Below are positions 9,680 through 20,952 of a DNA stretch of 64,000 bases, piece by piece. This stretch comes from Trichomonas vaginalis G3. Lineage: Eukaryota > Parabasalia > Trichomonadida > Trichomonadidae. The stretch is taken from assembly GCF_026262505.1 (NCBI RefSeq), contig NC_067206.1, positions 24,257,896 through 24,321,895 of the forward strand, read 5' to 3'. Both the position numbers and the translations under genes were made by a program. Under the pieces are notes generated by a model. It worked only from the letters and a program-made list of their open reading frames with translations, was not told the DNA's origin and did not search any database. Every line of letters begins with the position of its first letter. Position 1 is the first letter of the stretch.

Positions 9680-11253
9680 GGTTAGTTTACATATGAACGT
9701 TTATTTTTACACATATATGCGTACATATGCGCGCCCGTATGGTGTCAGTTTTCTGTCACTTTTTTCATTGTGTCGGTGACTGTAGCTGTAGGCTACAGGC
9801 GACGCACAATGTATACTGTACTTTTGTGAAAACATCTCATCAGTTTCTAGCTAATTCAAAAATCTTTACTATCTTATTCGATTAAAATGAAAAGGGAATA
9901 GTTTCATTATGCTTTAAATGACAGCCTTATAATATAATCATAGTTTTCGCTCAATATGCAGCATTTTTTTTTCGAAATCTATGGTCAATATCCTAAATAC
10001 TGATTGCTTTGCATTCATATCTCTTACATTTTCTATACCCACATCACTATTCATTGCTATTCCTATCTTTTTCATTTTTGTTTGTTTCTCATAATTTCTC
10101 AAAAAACACGATAACTTGATATTTGTAAATATCATACTTTATAACGTAAATAAGAACTTGACCTATTAAGAAAAGCAGTAATGAAAAGAAAATCTGAAAT
10201 TCATAAAAATTACAAGTTTCTGATGACAATTAGCTTAATTAAACCAGGTACAAGATTATATAATTGTATTTTCTATCCAATTATCCATATAATATCTTAT
10301 CCAGAAAAAATAACTTGATCAATACCAAATGATTTTTTAACTAGTAAATAAAGTATTTTCTTTACACACACATTGTATATCATAGTTTTTTTTTTTTTTG
10401 GTTTCGCAAAACATCCAAAAACAAATATGCTATAAAAGTGACAATTTTAGCAAAACGAAACCCTTACTTTTATTTATTATTTTAAATATTATTTAATTTT
10501 ATTATTTGAATAAGCCAACTTATATTTGAGAAGCTCAATTTGAGACCACTTAAAACATTGAAATATCATAAATATTGAAATATTAAAAAGTGTATTTCAA
10601 AATATTGAAATTATAAAAATTTATAATACTGAAATTGAGACAAATTAATAAATTCAATGTGTTTTTTTTGAAATAACTCTCAAATATTATTTTTTTTGTT
10701 TATTTAATGATGAATAAATATGATTGCTTTAGTCAATCATAAAAACTAATTTAAGTTTAAAATAATGAAAGGATAATTTGATCGTTTTTTAAAATACAAT
10801 TATTTTTGATGATTTGCAAGAATCTTTGAAAAGAATATAATATAGGTTCTATTTTTGTAAAATTTATCCAAATCATGTATTACATAAATTACGATTAAAA
10901 CGATGAAAGAACCAAAAAGTGTGTTTTGTGTTTTGTTGTTGCGTGTTGGATGCGGGATCCTGTTATTTCCGAAATCGACAAAAAATTTGGAAATTTAATT
11001 TCCGAAATCGAAATTATATTAATGTTTTTAATATTCTTATATCAAAAGGATTAAAGTTCATTAAGAGAAAAACAATTCTTCTTCTTCAATCTATTGGCGC
11101 ATTTATTTCTACACGCCAATAAGGAAGGGAAAATTATAAGACACCATGGTGTCTTCAAAACGCTAATTTTTGATATTTTTAACAACCCTAGATGAATTCA
11201 AAGAAGAAAACTATGATTCAATATAATGTAAAAAACAAGCTGCTATACAGACA
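9680..11253. other. Non-coding AT-rich DNA after element A
   Basis: No convincing gene was seen. The first 150 bases (GC-richer, with a TGTAGCTGTAGGCTACA hairpin near 9781) may be the tail of element A. The rest is poly-A/T rich, with a small AGACACCATGGTGTCT palindrome near 11140. Confidence 0.6.
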
Positions 11254-12309
11254 ATGGAAGAATCCAAAGATGATGATTGCAGCAGTGAAATTCGAAAAAT
11301 ATTAGTTGCATTTTCAGGTGAAACACTTGAAAATTACTTATACAACAAAAATATAGAAGAGCAGTTCTATATAATTGAATCATCCTTCCCAGATCTGGAC
11401 ACAGAAGATTTTATCGTGCACTGCGTTATGCTCGAGTTTCATGATTTAGCAATTGAAGTGATTAAAATAACAAATTATAATGTAGAAGAGCTTTACAAGT
11501 TTCGAGATATAATCGATACACCAGAATTTATAATTTTTGTTATGAAATATGGAATTTTTCAACATGAAACGTTCTTTCTCGATATTTTTCTCTCTCACAT
11601 TGAAGTACTGATAGAAAATGATATTGTTCAAAACGAAATAATAAATTCGCTTAAGTATCTTCAAGAAAAATTACAAAGATGCCATTATATTTTTCTGGTA
11701 CTTATTATTATGCAAAGGTTTATATATTACTCAACTCGCAAATGCATTCATATACTTTTTAATGTTTGCAGCCTTGATAATTCAATATTTCTAGAAAATT
11801 TACCTTGGGATGACTTATTTGCGGATATTTGGAACTTCGGAATCGAAAATTTGCCGGACATTTGTGCTTACTACAATTTGTATGCTCATTACTTAGCGCA
11901 GCATCCCATAAAAATTGTTGAAAATGTAAATACTCTAATTTAAAAATGGAACGAAACATTCAACAGTGAAGAACAGTATGTTGTTAAGCTAAGATCGACA
12001 CTCGTTGTATGCTACGTGTTAGTTCTGAATTTTTCAGACTATATGTTAAAGATTCAACAGCAACCCAATACAATCTACGATAAACAATTGATACAATGCG
12101 TTATAGTTCATGCAATAAACTTTTTTATTCGTCAAGTAGAAGAAACAGCAAAAGAATTCTTAAAGAATTGTAATTTCCAAGAAACTATAGAGCATTATGG
12201 ATATTATTTCAGCGAATGTGATGATACAGATGATGAAGAAGCTTATTTATTATCGCTACAAAAGGAAGAGGAAGAAAAAGAAGAAGATCAAATTAAAATT
12301 TCAGAATAA
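11254..12309 (+). pseudogene. Unrecognised protein gene with one in-frame stop
   Basis: Two open stretches, 11254-11943 (229 aa) and the codons after it to 12309, lie in the same frame. A single TAA at 11941-11943 separates them, and the frame continues with KWNETFNSEEQYV on the far side. The product is acidic, leucine/isoleucine-rich and apparently helical. It has no signal peptide or clear membrane segment, and it ends in a Glu-rich stretch (LQKEEEEKEEDQ). It resembles no family I can name. It is either a recently inactivated gene, a readthrough case, or a single-base error. It lies between element A and the host block and could be host. Confidence 0.55.
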
Positions 12310-12416
12310 ACTAATAGATTTGTATAAAACCATGCACATTGTTTAACTATTGATAGAAAAAGATATAATAAATGTTTTAACCAAGAATATTTTTTACAGT
12401 ATTATGAAAAAGCTGC

Positions 12417-12535
12417 TCCAAGGCAGACACCATCAGCATCTCAAGCTTCTCCAAGGCAAGCACCATCATCATCTCAAGCTGCTCCAAGGCAAGCACCATC
12501 ATCATCTCAAGCTGCTCCAAGGCAGATGGGTCCGA
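12417..12535 (+). repeat. 33-bp coding-type minisatellite, about 3.5 units
   Basis: The unit GCTGCTCCAAGGCAAGCACC plus 13 more bases repeats about 3.5 times with few changes. One frame reads APRQAPSSSQA repeats and another LLQGKHHHHLK repeats. The PSSSQ frame resembles a low-complexity protein linker, but no start codon could be tied to it. It may be a scrap of a larger gene. Confidence 0.7.
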
Positions 12536-12599
12536 ACCAAAGTAGCCTACAAATTGAGAGGAAACTTTGGTCGCAACTATGAATACAAAGTATATTGAC

Positions 12600-13897
12600 C
12601 TATGGCATATACCATATATCAGTACATATACCCCACATATACATATATCAGTTTGACCCATAATTTCATTATTGATAAAATAATTATTTTTAAAATCACA
12701 TTAAATTTCAATATTCTTTTCTACAATGAAATAACTCTTTATATAGGTATATATAACAGTAACAGATTGTATCAATATGTATTATAGTAGTGCATTAAAT
12801 TTTTGGTCATATCAAAAAAATGTGTCCAAATGTGTTAAATCGGTTAGAAAGCATTATATTGATATATACATATGATATCCATACGTTGATAGCATGTAGA
12901 TATATTGTATATTGAGATATTTGAGAAATGATTAATGATGTGCTAAAAATTGGTGTGTTTTAGAATATTTGTGTATTGATATTAAATTTATTAGTGTAAT
13001 TGATATCAAATTTATATGAATAAGTTAAGTATAGAGAAATGCAAAAATGGGAGTTATATATCAAAGACGAATGGGTCTTAGCAAAATTTGAATAATTACA
13101 TCATTCTAAATGACTACTAAACAATTTTATTTATGATCAAATTTTATATATTTTTTTGGATCAAATCCATTTTAATAGAATTTATATACTATTCATCTAT
13201 TAGTAAACACTACCGTATATTATTTTTTAAGCTATCTTATTTTTTGAACTTTTATTCAAATCTTTGGTCGCAAGAAGAATTGCATGATAAATAAAAACAT
13301 TTAATCAAAGTCAATTTTATTTTTCATATTCAAATGGACTGAGTGTTAACATTTAACATTTTTTGCTAATTGTCGTCAAAAATTAGGCGTAAAGCAAAAA
13401 TTGATATTTCATATGGTTTTATGATAGATAAGCATTATATTCCCACTCATTATATTCGTAAATTTTGAGGTTTATCCTTCGCTTTTAAGATCATTGAATT
13501 TGATTTTTATATAAAATAGTTATATATTAGAAAATAATATGAGTTTATGTGATATTATTTTTCAGAAGATTTCATTCTATATGCCTATGAAAAGTACTCT
13601 CAAAACTAACTTTTTCCTAATTATAATTAAATCTAGAATATTGTATTATGCTTAGTATTATTTCATTTTTCTCATTCAATTTAGAATTTACAAATGTCAA
13701 AAAATTGAGAGCTGTCACTTTTGATGAATTTCTGTTTATTACAGCATAATCTTAATATATGTACTATATAGATATTATAATTTATCTATATTTTTTTGCC
13801 AAGTATTCAATATTGTGGGCTTTTTGCTGTTTCAAATTAGACGCAAAATGATTTTAAGACGCACTTTTTCTATATACTGTCAGAATTATATTCTCAA
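12600..13897. other. Non-coding AT-rich DNA
   Basis: The interval holds short ATATAC-type repeats near 12605-12650 and long A/T runs. No gene was seen on either strand. Confidence 0.6.
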
Positions 13898-14050
13898 ATG
13901 ACGACTAGTTTTGCGCAAATCAGAAACCAAATAGAAGTACTTTCACAAAGTAATATAGTTAACATACCACAACAAAATTCTGCTTCATCTTCAAATTCAA
14001 ATTCCATTTTCCAGGCAATTAAGAATCCATTTGATGATTTGCACTCTTAA
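13898..14050 (+). CDS. Small hypothetical protein, 50 aa
   Basis: The product, MTTSFAQIRNQIEVLSQSN followed by a Ser/Asn/Gln-rich middle and an NPFDDLHS end, is hydrophilic and protein-like. A TCA lies two bases before the ATG (TTCTCAAATG), as in Trichomonas genes with Inr motifs close to the start. The start of the protein could form one amphipathic helix. No family is recognised. It is too short to be certain. Confidence 0.45.
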   Translation: MTTSFAQIRNQIEVLSQSNIVNIPQQNSASSSNSNSIFQAIKNPFDDLHS

Positions 14051-14479
14051 TTTCTTATATGTCCGAATACAAACTTATTCGAGTTTGAAATCTCATTAAT
14101 TTTGCGTTAATTTTACATTAATGCAAATTATTCCTAAGATTTATCATTATTATATTAATAGACTGTTTTTATTTCCTATAAAATTTTTCTGATACTCCTA
14201 TTCCTTAAAGAAAGTTCTGAAACTCTGATTGCGATCTAGTTTTCGAACTTTCGCATAGGAATTAAAGGGTGAGAGGTATATAGTATGCCTATATGCCTCT
14301 CACCCTCCAATTCCAGCTCTGAAAAGGAACAATCAAAATGAGTATTTAGACAAAAGATCTTATCCTAAAAAATCAGTATAATTTGCATCATATAATCTTT
14401 TAATATTATTTTAAAAAATATTTTGGACACTGAGAACAATAAAAAATATATGAATCAAATAATCTAACAAATCAAGAGC
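14051..14479. other. Intergenic DNA with a 57-bp palindrome at 14258-14314
   Basis: GGAATT(AAA)GGGTGAGAGG is mirrored by CCTCTCACCCTCCAATTCC across a short AT loop. This is a near-perfect hairpin of MITE-remnant type. Nothing else was seen in the interval. Confidence 0.65.
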
Positions 14480-15514
14480 TTATTGAAGGTGTGTTACAAG
14501 AGCTACACGAATTGTTTGATCATAAGCACTCATTACAGCCAAACCTTCTTTATCTGGATGCCAGTCAAATGAGTTAATTGGTTGGGTTGAGAGCTGTGAT
14601 GAAGAAACGTTTTCGTATTTGATATCCTTCTTTGATTTCTTCCAAATAAGTAATTTTCCGCTTCCACCAGTTGTGGCAATGAAATCTCTCTTTTGTGGGC
14701 AATGTTGAACAATCCAGACAGTTGCAGAGTCATCAATCTTGATGACATTAGATCTGTAGCCCTTATCTGTTGGCTTATCTGTAAGATCAAATGTAACAAG
14801 TTGGCCGGTTAAGCAACCAGCCGTAACACGGCTAAGCTGAGAGTAACGATCTGAAAATTGAACGCTTGCAATACCATTACGAAGATTTGTTTCCCATGAA
14901 ACTTGGTTTGCACGTAAATCCCATAATTTAAGGTCGCCATTATCGTATCCTGCAATTACGGAACGGTCAGATGGACCAGTTGTTCCACCCATTGATACAG
15001 CCCAGCAGTCTCTGATTGTTCCTTCTGGTTTCAATGTTGCAACAACTGGATCTTGAGCACGAATATCAACGATGCAAACATTACCATCACGGGAGCCTGT
15101 AACCAATTCAGATGGGCCTGGAGCTGCACCACCATCAATGCAGTTAATGATTTTTTCATGTACTTTATGTTTGAAAACTGGTTCCTTCTTTCCTTCGTTG
15201 AAGTCAAATGTCATAACATTGCCTTCAAGATCTCCAACTGCAATGTTTCTTGTAATTGGATCAGAAGCTGCAAATGTTGCGCATCTGATTGCGTTTTCTG
15301 TTTCAATATCTGTTAGTTTCATGAGGAATGGCTCTTTCTGAGTTTGCATTTTATAAACTTGAATGGCTCCCGTGCCACGAGGACGTGATCCGCAAACTAC
15401 AATACGCTTTGAGTTTGGAATCCATCTTGTTTCATAAACTGTATATGGCATATTCTCACAATGAAGCTCAACAATGTGAGTATTTTGAAGCTTTCCACTT
15501 CCGCTTTTAGACAT
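14480..15514 (-). CDS. WDR92: WDR92/DNAAF10-like WD40 protein
   Basis: This 344-aa WD40 propeller protein is of the WDR92 (Monad, DNAAF10) family, whose members are about 357 aa. In other eukaryotes the protein works with R2TP/prefoldin-like chaperones to assemble axonemal dyneins in the cytoplasm, which fits a flagellate host. Family-specific segments are PEGTIRDCWAV with GYDNGDLKLWDLRANQVSWET (in the middle), STVWIVQHCPQKRDF, and the C-terminal STQPINSFDWHPDKEGL. The start is ATG 15514, with TCATTCAATTC (Inr-like) about 15-25 bases upstream. It is divergently placed with respect to nothing else and is followed downstream by a non-coding gap. The gene is intact, unlike its copy at 1-923. Confidence 0.93.
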   Translation of the reverse strand: MSKSGSGKLQNTHIVELHCENMPYTVYETRWIPNSKRIVVCGSRPRGTGAIQVYKMQTQKEPFLMKLTDIETENAIRCATFAASDPITRNIAVGDLEGNVMTFDFNEGKKEPVFKHKVHEKIINCIDGGAAPGPSELVTGSRDGNVCIVDIRAQDPVVATLKPEGTIRDCWAVSMGGTTGPSDRSVIAGYDNGDLKLWDLRANQVSWETNLRNGIASVQFSDRYSQLSRVTAGCLTGQLVTFDLTDKPTDKGYRSNVIKIDDSATVWIVQHCPQKRDFIATTGGSGKLLIWKKSKKDIKYENVSSSQLSTQPINSFDWHPDKEGLAVMSAYDQTIRVALVTHLQ

Positions 15515-15734
15515 CAACGTATTCTGAATTGAATGAAAATTAATCGTTCGATAAGTAGTCGTGTAGCAAAAGTGAAGAATCGTTCATAGAACTTTAGAAT
15601 TTTGGAGTGAGACAATTGTTATACATGGGATGAAGAATACCATTCTTGAAAAAACAATAAACAAAAAGTATTAAAATTGTTTCATGTTTTATTTCACAGC
15701 ATTTTGATTGCGTTATGCAGATAAAGATATTACG

Positions 15735-16262
15735 TTACAAACGTTTGATTCTTTTTCTTGCTTTTTCAGCAGCAGGTTTAGCAGCTTTTTGTTGACCGCC
15801 TTTCATTGCATAAACCTGGGTCATAAGCTTTGCGCGGGAGCAATAATCCTCGTAATTCTCAGAGAAAAGACGTCCAGCCTCTTCATTGAGAGCACTTGAA
15901 GGATTTGGTTGTAAAAGTAAGCATTTGATACTTAATAAAAGATGGTCTAAGCCCATATCTTCTGTCCAATCGGAACTCAATGTGCTAACGCAAATAGCAC
16001 CAGCATCAGAAATATTTGGATGGAAAATTTTTGTAAGGAAGTATCCTTTTGGTGGTTTCTGAGGGAATTCTTCTCCAATTTCTAATTTAATATCAAATTC
16101 ACCACCTTCAAATGGTGTTTCAGCTGGTCCTTCTATTGTTGCTTGAACTTCAGAAAGATTGTCTTCATTCATCTTGATTTTGATTCCACCAAGCTCAGCT
16201 TTGGAGAGTTTCCTAAACTCCTGCATCATCCTCTTAGCAACCTCAGGGCGTAGTGTAATCAT
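15735..16262 (-). CDS. UBE2S: UBE2S-like ubiquitin-conjugating enzyme E2
   Basis: This 175-aa E2 extends K11-linked ubiquitin chains for the anaphase-promoting complex in other eukaryotes. Residues 1-150 form the UBC fold. Visible features are VQATIEGPAETPFEGGEF, the HPN motif at 81-83 and the catalytic cysteine at 91 (GAICVSTL). The UBE2S-like PPKGYFLTKIFHPN and HPNPESALNEEAGR-type stretch (QPNPSSALNEEAGRLFSENY) are also present. A short Lys/Ala-rich tail ends KRIKRL, comparable to the LRRL end that docks human UBE2S on the APC/C. ATG 16262 is chosen; the upstream TTG start is unlikely. It lies head-to-tail upstream of WDR92 on the same strand, with a 220-bp gap. Confidence 0.94.
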   Translation of the reverse strand: MITLRPEVAKRMMQEFRKLSKAELGGIKIKMNEDNLSEVQATIEGPAETPFEGGEFDIKLEIGEEFPQKPPKGYFLTKIFHPNISDAGAICVSTLSSDWTEDMGLDHLLLSIKCLLLQPNPSSALNEEAGRLFSENYEDYCSRAKLMTQVYAMKGGQQKAAKPAAEKARKRIKRL

Positions 16263-16678
16263 TTTTATGCTCAATTTTTTTTCTAAACGTACAGTTTTTA
16301 CTGACCAAATGAAATCAGCTGGATTTTACTATTTGTATTATAATATTCATATTGCCTCAAGTTTGCAAAAATTTTTCACCAAGAAAATCGAGTATATTAT
16401 CAAGAATCAAATCTATTGATTTGAAATTATGAGGTAATCAATCAAATCTCTGAAAAATATCAAATAAACTTACAAAATATAATCATTTAATATTATTTAT
16501 AAAATAAATTATTGCGTTTGAAACTCATTTTTTAACGTTTGCAATTTCAAGAACTGTTGCACCATTAATATCTTTCGAAAAAAAAATCATTATCATAATA
16601 AATATTATATACTTGTTAGTATATCTTATAATGAAAAATCAACCCGATGAAAAGTGCCATTTTTTAGTTCGTTTCTAG

Positions 16679-17644
16679 ATTAATGTTGTACTTTTCATTG
16701 ACTCTTTTGGGTCTAGTAGAGTTGAACTAGAACCAGGGACATATAAATTTGAGTTATGGGGTGCATCAGCATCAGACTCTCGTTCACATGGGAGCCTTGG
16801 AGCATATGTTTCTGGTGACATCAAAATTGAAAGCCGTCAAATTTTTTTTGCCTACATCGGTGAATCAGGCAAACAAAACTCTAATTTGCGTACATTCAAT
16901 GGAGGACGCAAAGTTCAACCTAGTTCCAATTCTATTGCTTTCTCAGGTGGCGGCAGCACCGACATTCGACTGCAAGAAGGCACTGACTTTTCATCCTTGA
17001 AAACGCGAATTATTGTTGCAGGTGGTGCAGGTTGGCTTGCTAGTTATAACAATCCTACATCAGGAGGTCATGGCGGTTTCAACGGTTTTGACGGTTTATA
17101 CAGTCAATGTCCATCATGTTCTACTGTAACTCCTATTATCAATGCCACAGGAGGAACTCAAGATTCTTATGGAATTGCCGGAGGTGGACCAAATGGATGT
17201 CTTGGAAAAAACGGCACCTTTGGTCAAGGAGGAGATGGAAGTGGAGGTGAATATTGTTACTGGACTACAGGAGCTGGTGGAGGAGGTTATTGGGGAGGGG
17301 GAGGCTCTGGACAATAGTGGGGACGACTAGGATCTGGTGGTGGTGGATCATCTTACATTTCAGGACACAATGGATTTAAAAGTGTCAAAAACGAAAGTTC
17401 TGCCACCAATATTCAAATGAGTGATAATCCAATTCATTATTCACAATTATACTTTCGTAATACAGTTATCAAAGGAGGATATGAATCTATTCCATCTCCA
17501 AAAGGTGGCATAGAAATTGGTCATTTTGGAAATGGCTGTATCCTTATTCGAAAACTCACACATTTGCTTTGTTCAAATCAAATTAATTTCTTTTCTTATC
17601 ATTTTTTATATTATTTTCCAATGTATCTATTAATCTCAGAATAA
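16679..17644 (+). pseudogene. Glycine-rich (ALK/LTK-like Gly-rich region) protein, broken
   Basis: One frame stays open from just after a TAG at 16676 to the stop at 17642, interrupted only by an internal TAG at 17315-17317. It encodes LEPGTYKFELWGASAS, then GGRKVQ..., TRIIVAGGAGW and long GGGGYWGGGGSG runs. This pattern is typical of the large trichomonad family related to the glycine-rich region of ALK/LTK receptors. There is no start codon or signal peptide in frame, so the 5' part is missing. It is a truncated host pseudogene, and the same internal stop is found in the copy at 2083-3055. Confidence 0.8.
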
Positions 17645-17817
17645 GCATATCCTCTTTTCTAACTTTATTATTTATGTCACTTCTGGAGGACTCTGTGATA
17701 CCAAAAAAAGCATTGTTTTTATGATAAAAATCTCCTCATATCAAGTGTCAGAAAAGTGAGAAATTTTACAGAATTTCATCTATCATTTCAAAGCTGATTA
17801 TCCTCTCAAATATGATA

Positions 17818-17959
17818 TTATTGTAGAAACCGTATTTTTACGATTATTTATAATGCCATGATGAATATATGGAATTAAATTAATTGATCTTATTGAACTT
17901 TTATTGCGGTAATAATTATGGCATTATAAATAATCGTAAAAATACGGTTTCTACAATAA
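17818..17959. mobile_element. MITE, 142 bp, near-perfect inverted ends
   Basis: About 40 bp at each end are inverted copies (TTATTGTAGAAACCGTATTT at the left, its complement at the right), around an AT-rich centre. It has no coding capacity. It lies between the glycine-rich pseudogene and NOC2, and a second copy sits in the duplicated block. Confidence 0.85.
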
Positions 17960-18269
17960 GTTTGGCAATTATTAATCATTGACACAAGTTTAGTTTAGAT
18001 GAAACTAATCAACTTCTTTCTAATCAATTTATGAAAAATTAAGCATTGTTGTGTACTATTATTTGAGGAATTTTATTAATTAGTTAGCTTAGTTTTAAGT
18101 TTTGCTCAAATTAGAAAAATATCAAAAATTGCAATTAATTGTTCCACTTTTTGAACATGTCATCTTTGTAAAGTGTTTTGATATCAAACTTGAAATGTTA
18201 ATTACATCAAAAAACATTTTATAAAAAAAAATAAAATTTTGATATAAAAATAAATCTCTAAATAATGCT

Positions 18270-19801
18270 TTAGTCCAAAAAGTTGTCAGCATTGACACGT
18301 TCAACTCTATCACCGGTAGCGTCGACAACTGCCTCATTATTCTGCCTATTGGCAGCATTAGCCTTTCTGATGGCTTCCTCGACCTTCTTCGACCTCTCTG
18401 CTGATGTCTTAATAGGTGTTGGCATCTCCTCCATTGCAGGAGCCCAAGCAGCGATTTGTTCTTTGCGATCTTTCCACTGCAGATTGTTCTTTATTGAGAT
18501 AAGAGCATCCTGCTGTTCGGAAATGGTCTTAATAAGGGCCTTTGGTCTGTATTTCAAGCGGTCGTTCTTGGCATTAATCGTAATTTCCTCGAGACGACGC
18601 TTAATGAACTGTGAATACTCAGGAAATGCGATATTCTCTGAGAACTCAACAAGTTGGGCATGGATAATGCGGCTTAGTCTGTCAAATGCTTCTTCTGCGT
18701 ACTCATAGTTCACATTTTGAGGAGCAACGAGTTCATTGTCCCAATCAAAGCGTCCACCCTTTCCTTTGCAGTGCAGGGAACAGATAATTGCCATTGAATC
18801 AGCTGACCATGCAAGTAATGGAGAAATTTTCGAAAATTTTGAGCAAATTTGAGCGATATTCTGAGCTGCACGTAGTTGGAATGGAAGGTAGTTTGCTGTT
18901 GGGAAGTTGCGGAGGAAAGAATATAATTCTGTTAAGTATGGATAAACAATCTTTGATCTTCTGTTTTAAGAATGAATTCTGTAATAAAGTTCATCTCAGC
19001 GACAGTTCCCCATGAAATGATTCCTTTGTCTTTCTTTACAATGTCATCACAAATACGAGAAGCCAAATTTTTGATTAATTTTTTAACGAAAGACTTTGAG
19101 ATCTCGCCCTTTTCTGTGAAGAAAGCTATAAGTTCAGGAAGTAAGCGTTCGATGGATTCAGTGTGCTGCTTATCAGCCAAATTCTTATATTCATCATAAC
19201 GAAGATTGAAAACAATTGGTAAGAAAGTAGTGTCATCACAGATTTTCTGAAGTTCCTTGTTAGTAATCTCCGAATATTTTGGATTAGAAATGCCAAATTT
19301 GACTGCTGTTGTAAGAGCTTTCGAAATATCGATTTTATCGACGAATTTACGTGTGATTAAGACTGTCTCGAAGAATGCTTCAAGTAATTCTGCTGATCCT
19401 TTGAATTTCTCGAATGATTCGTAAGTTTGAACGATATCTGCGAGCATTTTCTCAGTGATTTGGTGCTTTTTACCTGTTGGATTGGCTTCATAAATGGAAT
19501 ATACTTTGGAAACAAGTGGAACTAAGATTTCTGTCAGTGGATTTAGTTTGTGTTCTTCTTCGAAAATGACATTCTCTTTTAATTCAAGTGCACCCATGAT
19601 GACATCAACTGCCTGAGCAAGTTGAACTGGATTACCCTTGGGAATTGCTTGTTTTAATTCTTCAATTAATTCATCATCGATAACGACAATTTCCTTTTGC
19701 TGTTCTTCCTCCTCTTCTTCTGGGTTGGCATCGGAGTCTTCTGGTTCGGGGAATTCTTCATCAGAAACTTGTGGAAGATCCTTCCCTTTCGTGGAGGACA
19801 T
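18270..19801 (-). CDS. NOC2: NOC2-like ribosome biogenesis protein, with one frame discontinuity
   Basis: This is a nucleolar complex protein 2 homologue, which works in 60S pre-ribosome assembly and export with NOC1/NOC3-type partners. The N-terminal 289 codons begin MSSTKGKDLPQ, with an acidic low-complexity stretch, and run to about 18935. The family signature then continues in another frame: YPYLTELYSFLRNFPTANYL, PFQLRAAQNIAQ, FDWDNELVAPQNV, and LVEFSENIAFPEYSQFIKR. The total is about 510 codons. The frame change lies near 18930-18960. Because both parts are well conserved and nothing else is damaged, a one-base sequencing or assembly error is as likely as a real mutation. Confidence 0.82.
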
Positions 19802-20123
19802 AGAAAATTTTGAGACACAGTAAAATTTTATGCATTTTGACTAAATAGATATATTTATTATAGCAGTTTATGGTAATTTTTCCGCAAAATATTCGCTTAA
19901 ATCAAAGTTTAGTTATTCAATGATTGGATTTTAGGACTTATCAAATAAATATAAAGATTTTCCTATTGTACTTCATGTGTATGTTAATTTACAATCCAAT
20001 TTTGGTTCCAATAATGCTTTTTTATTTTGTTTAGATCAAAAATCTTCCTAAATGTCTATAAGATCCTACTAATTGAATAAAGCTTGAATATAAAAACGAA
20101 AGCACACTGATATTGAGTAATAA

Positions 20124-20250
20124 ATGAATCAAGTTCAATTAGATTTGTCAGAAAATCCTTAACAAACTGAATGGTCGTTCAATTCCAGCTTTGATTGTTG
20201 GATCTGCTAAGTGTCTTATCGATCCAAATATGGAACATCCAACAAGCTAA
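20124..20250 (+). pseudogene. Short protein-like relic
   Basis: An ATG opens MNQVQLDLSENP, which stops. A neighbouring frame then reads KLNGRSIPALIVGSAKCL to a TAA at 20248. Both pieces look like real protein and could come from one small host gene with a frame change, but I recognise no family. Confidence 0.25.
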
Positions 20251-20925
20251 AGTTCATCGAAATAAAAAAGTTTAAATCTGAATTGCAATGCATTTATTGA
20301 CGAAACAAAAGCATTTTAAACTCATTTATTACCAATGAAACCAGTTTGCCTCATAGCTTAGTGATTCGTTCTAAAAAAAAACGAGATATGCAGCCAAGGA
20401 GCTATCAGCATCTGAGCCATGCGGCAAAAAAAAACTTCTTGATTCAGAAGAGGTAAAAAATGTGCATGCATATATTAGTTATAAAAAGGGAGAAAAATTA
20501 ATTAAACTTAACAAACGTTTAAATTATATGTATGCTGGAGTCATAATTCCGTTGGTAATGATCATTTGATTGCGAGAGGGGCAACCACATCTCCTAATTA
20601 AATTGAAAATACTGTGTGTTAGTTTGTTTTGAAAAATTAAGGCGGCTCGGATAAAAAGTATCATCCTAATCAGAACAGATCCTAAATTATCTTCAGCGCC
20701 ATGTTCAATACATACTTAATTGATAAATCAGATCTTGACCAGATCAAAAATGACAGGGTCATGGAAAACCGCTATTTTAAGGTTATGAAAACATGTCAAT
20801 TTTCTTGCTTTGAAGAAACTATATCTGATCATTACAATTAAAAATCTATATGAAATAAGGAAGTCAATTTGGAAAATTGTTTTCACTTTAGGAGAATATA
20901 ATTTTCCATTTGGAAAATTTAAAAA

Positions 20926-20952
20926 GTGAGACGCGCAGGATTCGAACTTTTT
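20926..20952 (-). other. tRNA 3'-half-like fragment
   Basis: On the reverse strand the sequence reads GTTCGAATCCTGCGCGTCTC followed by AC and a T run. It has the B-box/T-loop core GTTCGAATCC and a pol III type terminator. No matching 5' half lies upstream, so this is at most a fragment or chance match. Confidence 0.25.

Larger units (their letters stand above)
3970..9700. mobile_element. Element A: Maverick/Polinton-type virus fragment
   Basis: This block holds four tightly packed genes (PolB, two small charged proteins, capsid). Its coding style and promoter boxes match elements B and C and differ from the flanking host DNA. No terminal inverted repeat or target duplication was found. Integrase, packaging ATPase and protease were not seen, so it looks like a fragment rather than a whole element. 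Its reading frames are open throughout, which suggests a recent origin. The left edge is the junction with the NOC2 copy. The right edge is uncertain, somewhere after the capsid stop and probably before 9850. Confidence 0.85.

Noticed and set aside
9720-9850. Possible right TIR of element A
   Set aside because: It is GC-richer than the surroundings with a small hairpin, but no inverted partner was found near 3970 or elsewhere in the window.
15053-15341. Open frames on the plus strand opposite WDR92
   Set aside because: They are antisense shadows of a well-conserved gene, with no protein-like character or promoter.
20340-20430. tRNA-like segment (TAGCTTAGTGATTCG with TTTGCC/GGCAAA ends)
   Set aside because: It has an A-box-like start and pairing ends but no B box and no plausible arms; a chance match.
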